A stretch of 64,000 bases of DNA from an uncultured Clostridia bacterium (GTDB lineage Bacteria > Bacillota > Clostridia > Peptostreptococcales > Anaerovoracaceae). Where the stretch lies: assembly GCA_937900415.1 (NCBI GenBank), contig CALCEY010000012.1:62001-126000 (forward strand). Direction: 5' to 3'. A program made the translations under genes and the position numbers. Shown one piece after another: positions 58,452 to 64,000 of the stretch. Within the stretch, counting starts at the first letter, position 1. Every line of letters starts with the position of its first letter. A model generated the notes under the pieces. That model was not told the DNA's origin. It searched no databases and was given only the letters and a program-made list of their open reading frames with translations.

Positions 58452-60200
58452 TTATTTTTTACCATAAGGACAGTGCCTGCGTGTACATGTATTGCAGTCT
58501 CCGTCACAGCCGGCCTTTTTCTTATTTTCCTGTCTTGTCAGCTCTTTCTCATCTCCGCAGCTTACTCCTTTATTTTCAACGAGATCCAATCCTTTTTTAA
58601 TTGAGCGGTCTGCCATAAGAGTCTCTCTCTTGGCGGCTTCGACTTCCTCGGCTGTTGCTCCGCCTATTTTTTCCGGATTTTTATACTCGCTCATATCATA
58701 TCCCAGCTTTTCCATTTCCTCGATATGATGCGCCTGTTCTTCTTCTTTAGCCTTTCGTGCAGCCTGCATGCGTTGCAGCTCTTCAACAAACTGAGCCTTG
58801 TTGGCGGAATGTTCCTGCTCCTTTATGTCCATTCCGAGGCTCTTTCCCAGAAGCTTTATTGCTCCCTCTCTGTGGGTCTTTGAAAGAACGCCGAGTGACG
58901 CCATTATATAGTCGTTATCTACGAGGATCTTCACAGCGTCGCTCGGATAGAGCTTCATTCCGGTTTCATTGTCCTTTGGAATCATGGACATTATATCTAC
59001 TCTGTGAGGCAGTCTTGTAAGCGCTCCCCCGGTTCCCACTATATATTTTATCTGCGTCAAATCCTTGCCCTCGGCGAGGGTCTGTCTGCCCGACGGACCA
59101 TAAACGTATCTTATCTGCCCTGCATGTCTTTCCACCGCTCTTAATGTAGCTTCTTCCGCAAATCTTTCCACAAGCTTGAACTCAGCCTCCGTATTTGGAA
59201 TAGCGACATATGACTTAAGCGTTTCATCCAGGTCAATATGGAGCTTTTCTTCGCACTCCCGGCGAAGCTTTTCTTCTCCGATGGATTCTATTACTTTCAT
59301 CCTGTTTACATAAACCCCAAGGTCTCCCTCAACGGTTCTCTTCGCCTTAGGCTCAGGCGCAGTAAGAACTCTGGATACTGCGTCGGAATCCTCCGTAACC
59401 GCATGAACGTCGGTGGTGGCTCCGCCTACGTCTATTACCATCACGTCTCCTATGCAATCGTAGAGAAGCTTGGTACATTCCATTACTGCGCCCGGCGTCG
59501 GAATGATGGGGCCGTTTACCATATCCCTTACGTGTTCCATTCCTGGTGCGTGAATGATATGGTCTTCAAAGGCGTCTTGTATTACCTTACGGCATGGTTC
59601 AACGTTCAGGGTGTCTATCTTAGGGTATACGTTGTCCACTATATACAGGTACTGGCCGCTTTCTTCATCGAAGATGAGGCGCATCTCGTCTTGATTCTCG
59701 ATATTTCCGGCATAAACTACAGGGGTTTTTAATCCAAGGCTCCTTATCATTTCCGCATTATAAATAGCCGTGTCTCTTTCCCCATAATCCACTCCTCCGG
59801 CTATAAGGATAAGATTTGGATTTATTTCCTTTATTCTGGCAAGGTCGGTTCTTCTGAGTCTTCCTACGGTTATATCGTGAATTATTCCTCCGGCTCCCAA
59901 AGCGGCTTCTTTGGCCGCTTTTGCAGTCATATCAAAGACCAGTCCGTGAACGGTCATCTTAAGACCTCCGGCCGCGGAAGAGGTTGCGAGCATTTCATCA
60001 TATTCGAGGTTTTCTATGCCCTTTTTTCTGCACAGATCGTCTATCGCGCCCTGAAGTCCGATTCTCACATCTCCGTCTAAAACCGATGTGGGCGCCTGTC
60101 CCTGCGCCCAGAAAACGGGATTATCGCTGTCCAGGTCTTTGAAGGCGTTTACTACTGTTGTGGTCGAACCGATTTCGGCAACCAATACGTCTACTTTCAT
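58452..60200 (-). CDS. MutL/GlmL-like ATPase, aminomutase reactivation factor
   Basis: 582-residue actin/Hsp70-fold ATPase found next to B12-dependent mutases (GlmL, and orf-3 of ornithine clusters). Phosphate-1 VLVAEIGSTTTVVNAFKDL (residues about 4-22), GGGIIHDITVGRL-like AALGAGGIIHDITVG, LILIAGGVDYGERDTAIYNAE (about 125), VMVIDVGGATTDVHAV (about 260) and YIVGTGGALTRLPH (about 402). It probably repairs inactivated cobalamin-enzyme complexes. The C-terminus carries a Cys-rich tail, CDGDCNTCTRRHC, that could bind metal. Start at 60200 follows AAAGGA. Lies between orr and a thioesterase gene. Confidence 0.87.
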   Translation of the reverse strand: MKVDVLVAEIGSTTTVVNAFKDLDSDNPVFWAQGQAPTSVLDGDVRIGLQGAIDDLCRKKGIENLEYDEMLATSSAAGGLKMTVHGLVFDMTAKAAKEAALGAGGIIHDITVGRLRRTDLARIKEINPNLILIAGGVDYGERDTAIYNAEMIRSLGLKTPVVYAGNIENQDEMRLIFDEESGQYLYIVDNVYPKIDTLNVEPCRKVIQDAFEDHIIHAPGMEHVRDMVNGPIIPTPGAVMECTKLLYDCIGDVMVIDVGGATTDVHAVTEDSDAVSRVLTAPEPKAKRTVEGDLGVYVNRMKVIESIGEEKLRRECEEKLHIDLDETLKSYVAIPNTEAEFKLVERFAEEATLRAVERHAGQIRYVYGPSGRQTLAEGKDLTQIKYIVGTGGALTRLPHRVDIMSMIPKDNETGMKLYPSDAVKILVDNDYIMASLGVLSKTHREGAIKLLGKSLGMDIKEQEHSANKAQFVEELQRMQAARKAKEEEQAHHIEEMEKLGYDMSEYKNPEKIGGATAEEVEAAKRETLMADRSIKKGLDLVENKGVSCGDEKELTRQENKKKAGCDGDCNTCTRRHCPYGKK

Positions 60201-60217
60201 TTTTTCTGTTCCTTTCT

Positions 60218-60652
60218 TTATAACGGTACCCATGTTCCTGCCGAGGCTCCTATAAGCTTTTCTGTCTCCTTGCAGTACATTTCTGCCCTAAGTCTTATTA
60301 TTGACCTTCCTTTTTTTACAATATACACTTTAATTATCGGGTGCTGGCCGAAATCAAGCGGTCTTATATATGACACATTCATGTCTGCCGTAGCCGCTTC
60401 ATTTGCTCCTGCGACAAAATTTGCAACAACGCCAAAGGCTGTATCAAACATTCCGGCAATGGCTCCTCCGTGTATTCCGCCTCTTTCGTTTATCTGCCAC
60501 TTAAGTGTTTCAAATTCAATGGAAACAGTCTGTTCTTCGTAACTGTAATCAATCAGCTTTGCATGCATCTCTGCATCAAAGCAGCCGTCGTCTCTGGTCA
60601 AATAACCTGTAATTATTTCTTTTATACTCTGCTCCCAATTAGCTTTATCCAT
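60218..60652 (-). CDS. PaaI-type hotdog thioesterase
   Basis: 144-residue hotdog-fold acyl-CoA thioesterase; signature INERGGIHGGAIAGMFDTAFG (read over about 52-72), the Asp in DTAFG being catalytic, plus TADMNVSYIRPLDFG (about 87-101). Hydrolyses a CoA thioester; in this context possibly an intermediate of the ornithine pathway (2-amino-4-ketopentanoate thiolysis gives alanyl-CoA and acetyl-CoA), but that is speculation. Ribosome site TAGGAG; 17 bases before mutL, so cotranscribed with it. Confidence 0.83.
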   Translation of the reverse strand: MDKANWEQSIKEIITGYLTRDDGCFDAEMHAKLIDYSYEEQTVSIEFETLKWQINERGGIHGGAIAGMFDTAFGVVANFVAGANEAATADMNVSYIRPLDFGQHPIIKVYIVKKGRSIIRLRAEMYCKETEKLIGASAGTWVPL

Positions 60653-61203
60653 CTTATTCTCCTATAAATATCATACATAAAAACTCATTGCTGCCGGATT
60701 GATCTTATCCGACTAAAACTGCAATCTTTTAAAATTGTTTCTCCGTACGTAATTTTCTATTTTTCCCTTGAGGTTTCGTCAATAGTCTCTTCTCTTATAC
60801 TTATCATCAATACAGAGACTGTCTATAAACAGCGCAATGACCTCAGATTACACGCTGAAAATTTTATTATGTCAGCAAAACTTATCGTTTTGCCCTTTTC
60901 TTCTATCATAATATAACTATGTTTTCGGACTCTCTAAAGCCTTCATTCGTCCAGTCCTTCGTTTTCTGCCAAAGTAATATCGTTCCGCAAGTTTTTATCT
61001 TGAATCGCAAAAGCCATAAATGCTCCGTTTAGCTTTATCCGGTCAGCCCCGTCGTCAGGCCAAGCCTGCCGCCAGCCTTAGCTTTCTTAACATCTCAAGC
61101 GTTTACATCATTTCTTTTAAAAAGCTGCTCTGCTGTCTCAGAGTCTAATAAATCATCCGGCTCAAATCAATTCAAAATTCTATTTTTGTGTCGTAATTTT
61201 TTG
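60653..61203. other. non-coding stretch separating oraE unit from mutL-orr
   Basis: About 550 bases with no supported ORF or structured RNA. It should hold the promoter for the thioesterase-mutL-orr unit. Confidence 0.35.
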
Positions 61204-61974
61204 TTATAATTTCTTAATCTTATTTATTATTTCGCTCTCAATCACCGAAAGGTCTAAGATTCCGCATTCATCGTCATAGGTTACTATCAGGTTCTTCCAT
61301 GGAAAGATTCCGGCTTGCCCGTAAACTTCAAGCTTGCGTTTATGTGCGTTCATATATTGACTGTTGTTTGTCATTCCGCAATGTTCCCAATATATCGTTT
61401 TGCCTGACCGGGTGCGGATTGTAAAATCCGGTGCGAAATCTATATTTCCTATGGAAAGTATCTGCTCGTACCTAAATTCGACTCCATGCTCATGCAGCTT
61501 CTCAGCTATCAAAAGTTCCGATTTGCTTCTTACTTTTAAACCTCTTGAAGTGGTATGTACTTTTCGCTCCGGCATATATGTGCTTTGGTTATATGGCTCA
61601 TCTGACCATGCGGAAGGCTTTTCTGCTGCATATTCTGCTATGTATTGAGGCAGCGTTGTTATCACATCGTCAAACGACATCGGGCGATAGGCTGCTAACG
61701 TTTTTTTGATTTGGTGAATATTGCTCTGCAATAATGCAGTTTCTTTTTGCAGAAAGGCTTTTCGTGCCAAGGCTTGTATTCTTTTCAAGTCTTTTGTTAT
61801 AGCCTTTCTTACTCGCTTATTATTCTCATTCATTACATGAAAAAATATGAATGAATTTCCCCGTTTTTCTCTCGTCAATCTTCCCCTTGGTAATTTTCCC
61901 AGCTCTTGATTGGCTTTTTGCAGTCGGTTTTCTAATCCAGCCAACATTTTCTGTAAAACTTCTCTGTTTTGCAC
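61204..61974 (-). CDS. PD-(D/E)XK nuclease-like protein
   Basis: 256 residues. The N-terminal half (about 1-110) is a coiled, basic helical region (LENRLQKANQELGK, NKRVRKAITKDLKRIQALARKAFL). The C-terminal half resembles a restriction-endonuclease fold: KVRSKSELLIAEKLHEHGVEFRYEQ (split; about 147-170) with the conserved Glu, IDFAPDFTI (Asp), and TIYWEHCGMTNN (Glu-His), as seen in stand-alone YWEHxG proteins and helicase-linked nuclease domains. Starts with GTG at 61974 after GAGGTGG. It interrupts the usual oraE-mutL-orr order, suggesting insertion; its role here is unknown. Confidence 0.7.
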   Translation of the reverse strand: MQNREVLQKMLAGLENRLQKANQELGKLPRGRLTREKRGNSFIFFHVMNENNKRVRKAITKDLKRIQALARKAFLQKETALLQSNIHQIKKTLAAYRPMSFDDVITTLPQYIAEYAAEKPSAWSDEPYNQSTYMPERKVHTTSRGLKVRSKSELLIAEKLHEHGVEFRYEQILSIGNIDFAPDFTIRTRSGKTIYWEHCGMTNNSQYMNAHKRKLEVYGQAGIFPWKNLIVTYDDECGILDLSVIESEIINKIKKL

Positions 61975-62020
61975 ATTTTTCCACCTCTTTTTTGGCTTTT
62001 TGCTAATAAAATCACTTATA

Positions 62021-62170
62021 GGACAACATTTTCATCAAAATTTGTTGGCCTTTTTTTGATTTTTTGTTATTTTAGCCAATTTACTACATATTTTATAGCA
62101 AAGAGATAGATATTTTAGGGGAAATGTTGGCTGATTTAAATAGCTTTCTCAAATCATACAACATTTTCCA
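62021..62170. promoter_or_regulatory. repeated ACAACATTTT boxes upstream of the nuclease-like gene
   Basis: ACAACATTTT occurs at 62023-62032 and 62158-62167 and in inverse form as AAATGTTGG at 62122-62130; the first is part of an imperfect dyad with AAAATTTGTTG (62037-62047). All lie within 190 bases upstream of the nuclease-like gene, so they may be operator sites. Confidence 0.4.
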
Positions 62171-62210
62171 TATTTTTACAAGTACCTCTGCCGAATTAAG
62201 CAGAAAAATA

Positions 62211-62237
62211 GGGCTGGGCTAAATTGCCGCCCAGCCC
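62211..62237 (-). terminator. terminator of the oraE unit
   Basis: GGGCTGGG (62211-62218) / CCCAGCCC (62230-62237); the minus strand continues into TATTTTTCTGC. Fourteen bases after the oraE stop. Confidence 0.85.
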
Positions 62238-62250
62238 AAAGGTCCAGTAA

Positions 62251-64000
62251 CTATCTTTCGCCTCTTCTTCTCTGTCTTTCTTCAGCTAGGAAAGTAGCAA
62301 CGTCGATACCGTGAGAGTTTCTGCCAAAGCCCATATCAATACCGGTCTTAACAGCCTCTTCAGGAATTACCTGAGTTCCGCCGGCGCATATGATAACTTT
62401 GTCTCTGATACCCTTTTCAACGCAGAGGTCGTTGATTCTCTTCATGTTCTTATAGTGAACGTTATCGTGAGAAATTATAGTCGAAGCTAAAATTGCCTGC
62501 GCGTTTTCTTCGATACAAGCGTCTACCATCTTCTCAACAGGAACGGAGGTTCCGAGGTAGATACATTCGATACCCCACTTTTCAATTCCGCCGTGTTTGA
62601 TGTTGATAATTTCTCTCATACCTACGGAGTGTTCGTCCTCACCGACAGTTCCGCATACAACCTTCATGTGCTCATGACCTTCAAACTCATCATAGAGCTC
62701 CTTGTCGGACATGTGATGAGGTTCAGGAGGAATTACGAGAGTGGTAAGGTCAATGTCAAAGTCAACTCTTCCCTTAAGCTCTATTCTCGTACCTTCGGCA
62801 TCCTGCATTACTTCTGCGGAAATAACTTCAGGGTCTACAAGGCCAAGCTTCCTGCCGAGTTCAACAGCAGCAGCCTCTGCGACTCTTCTGTTGGTAGGCA
62901 GCATCATGGTCAGCATGACAACTCTGTCGCCGCACCACTCTACTTCAGGAGTGATAACCTCGCCGGTTCTGTATTTAGCAACCTTTTCAAGTCTTACATT
63001 TACATTGTCATCGTCATCCAGCTCGTCGATGTAAACGATTTTGCTTCTGTCCTCGAAAGTACAGCCTCCGATCAAAGCCGAAGGATTTTCAGGGTCTCCG
63101 CCGTACTGCTCTACGTTGTTGTATCCATAGTGAGCAGTTACAGGAGCCATATAATCTTCGTCTCTCTCGAATATGAAGCCGTAGCCTACGCCGCCTTCAA
63201 TCTTACGGGCGATACCGTCGCCGTTTCTTTCAGGATATTTAGCAGAGTCAACGAAGAAGCCGTCCTGTACAGCCTGGAAGTATCCGCCGTTTTCAACGAT
63301 TTCTTCCATGAACAGGAGCGCTCTTTCCTTGATGTCTCTTGCCATTTCTCTGAGCGGGCCGTCTTTTTTCAGCTCAACCATTTCCATCAGGCCGTCAAGT
63401 CCGATAAGAGTCTGCTTCGCAGTGTCGCAGGCTTCCATATTGTAGATATGCCAAGGAACGTTTCTTCCTTCGTCAGGAGTTATGGTTGACTGAATGTCGG
63501 CTCTTGTCAGCTTTGAAATAAGCATGTTCATTACATGGGTAACTGTAGCTTCTCTTGCTGAGGACTGAATGTACTTGGTGTTCATCTGAGCTCTCATCTT
63601 GTATCTGTCGCAGATGTCTCTCAAAGCAACCGCATAAGGCAAATCCATATATACGCAAGGCGCCGGAGTTGCTGTCGGAGGTACCGTGGACAGTGAAATA
63701 TTTTCAGGTTTAATACCTACTTTTTCAGAGAATCTGGAGTTAATAGCGTGCTGAACGATCAGCTCAGGCATTACCTTCCATGCTTCTCTTGCAGTAGCGT
63801 TGGCGTTATGTGCGCCGTCAATCTGGAGCATGTCAGCCCAGGCCATTACTTTCTTTGATTCGCAGGCGTCTACGAAAGAACGAACGCAGTTTACGTCTCT
63901 GTAAAGGACGTTGTACTGAGGATCCTGGTGAGCGCCGTTTACGCCTTCTTCAGCAAAAAGAACCGCCACGTCAGGGCCTGCCACGCCTGATACGTATGAA
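62251..64000 (-). CDS. oraE: D-ornithine 4,5-aminomutase, beta (catalytic) subunit, partial
   Basis: C-terminal about 580 residues of OraE, the adenosylcobalamin- and PLP-dependent enzyme turning D-ornithine into 2,4-diaminopentanoate; the reading frame runs through the right edge (a GTG at 63984 is internal). The TIM-barrel part includes AEEGVNGAHQDPQYNVLY and ADMLQIDGAHNANATAR. The C-terminal Rossmann domain has the B12 signature GEDEHSVGM (D-x-H-x-x-G); the PLP lysine is expected 11 residues after that His and is present (REIINIKHGG). This spacing is as in the characterised Clostridium sticklandii enzyme (H618/K629). It marks the ornithine-oxidation locus. Confidence 0.95.
   Translation of the reverse strand, partial: SYVSGVAGPDVAVLFAEEGVNGAHQDPQYNVLYRDVNCVRSFVDACESKKVMAWADMLQIDGAHNANATAREAWKVMPELIVQHAINSRFSEKVGIKPENISLSTVPPTATPAPCVYMDLPYAVALRDICDRYKMRAQMNTKYIQSSAREATVTHVMNMLISKLTRADIQSTITPDEGRNVPWHIYNMEACDTAKQTLIGLDGLMEMVELKKDGPLREMARDIKERALLFMEEIVENGGYFQAVQDGFFVDSAKYPERNGDGIARKIEGGVGYGFIFERDEDYMAPVTAHYGYNNVEQYGGDPENPSALIGGCTFEDRSKIVYIDELDDDDNVNVRLEKVAKYRTGEVITPEVEWCGDRVVMLTMMLPTNRRVAEAAAVELGRKLGLVDPEVISAEVMQDAEGTRIELKGRVDFDIDLTTLVIPPEPHHMSDKELYDEFEGHEHMKVVCGTVGEDEHSVGMREIINIKHGGIEKWGIECIYLGTSVPVEKMVDACIEENAQAILASTIISHDNVHYKNMKRINDLCVEKGIRDKVIICAGGTQVIPEEAVKTGIDMGFGRNSHGIDVATFLAEERQRRRGER

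Noticed and set aside
62593..63489. 298-codon plus-strand ORF opposite oraE
   Set aside because: Antisense shadow of oraE, which has clear conserved motifs.

Overview
The window looks like a chromosomal piece of a low-to-mid GC, strictly anaerobic, amino-acid-fermenting Clostridia-type Firmicute. The main reasons are the right-hand edge, which carries the oxidative ornithine pathway (coenzyme B12-dependent D-ornithine aminomutase OraE, the MutL-like reactivation ATPase and ornithine racemase), a four-domain flavodiiron protein for O2/NO detoxification, butyrate kinase, a NrdD-like small protein, cobamide salvage genes, AGGAGG-type ribosome sites throughout and sigma-54/RocR-style control. No rRNA, prophage or CRISPR array is present; the two tRNAs are tRNA-Lys(CTT) and tRNA-Leu(CAG).

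Layout. 0-7 kb: MntR-type repressor, an NfeD/SPFH/purine nucleoside phosphorylase operon, a CDF cation exporter, a TSCPD protein, YlmH and tRNA-Lys. 7.1-13.2 kb: a TetR regulator with a clear promoter/operator, then a tight same-strand cluster of FGGY sugar kinase, class III (glutamate-semialdehyde-aminomutase-like) aminotransferase, RuBisCO-like protein and MtnX-like HAD phosphatase. This is the best candidate for an undescribed pathway. 13.2-15.2 kb: a secreted beta-helix-like protein whose promoter contains a G9 tract in the -35/-10 spacer, then tRNA-Leu with a downstream partial copy. 15.6-18.2 kb: GH18-family protein and iron alcohol dehydrogenase. 18.3-24.9 kb: operon of DDAH-like hydrolase, aminotransferase, Na+ symporter, LarA-type racemase and D-2-hydroxyacid dehydrogenase, divergent from a GntR regulator across a 24-bp perfect palindrome.

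25-29 kb: monofunctional transglycosylase, GntR, IspE, a membrane-anchored Ig-like protein, TadA and a decayed mobile-element stretch. 29.3-34.8 kb: NhaC antiporter and M28 peptidase behind a perfect -24/-12 (sigma-54) promoter, followed by the gene for a PAS/AAA+ sigma-54 activator that is split by a G11 tract exactly before its DNA-binding domain. 35-39 kb: NRDD-like protein, purine permease, HD hydrolase, EamA exporter. 39-43.8 kb: an 82-bp structured tandem repeat, then a CbiR-like TIM barrel with cobT, cobU, cobS, a short CobU paralogue and cobC, i.e. cobamide remodelling and salvage. This fits the B12 need of the ornithine aminomutase. 43.9-46.7 kb: metQ-metI-metN behind a transcription attenuator with a Met/Cys-rich 31-codon leader peptide. 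46.7-54.9 kb: phosphohexomutase, a small membrane protein, flavodoxin-fold reductase, butyrate kinase, endonuclease IV, a second array of the 82-bp repeat family, an XRE membrane protein and three GNAT proteins. 55.2-64 kb: flavodiiron fusion, ornithine racemase, MutL, thioesterase, an inserted PD-(D/E)XK nuclease-like gene, and oraE running off the right edge.

Themes: amino-acid catabolism with matching cofactor supply, and contingency (homopolymer) switching at two loci. Assignments are from reading the sequence; no database search was possible.
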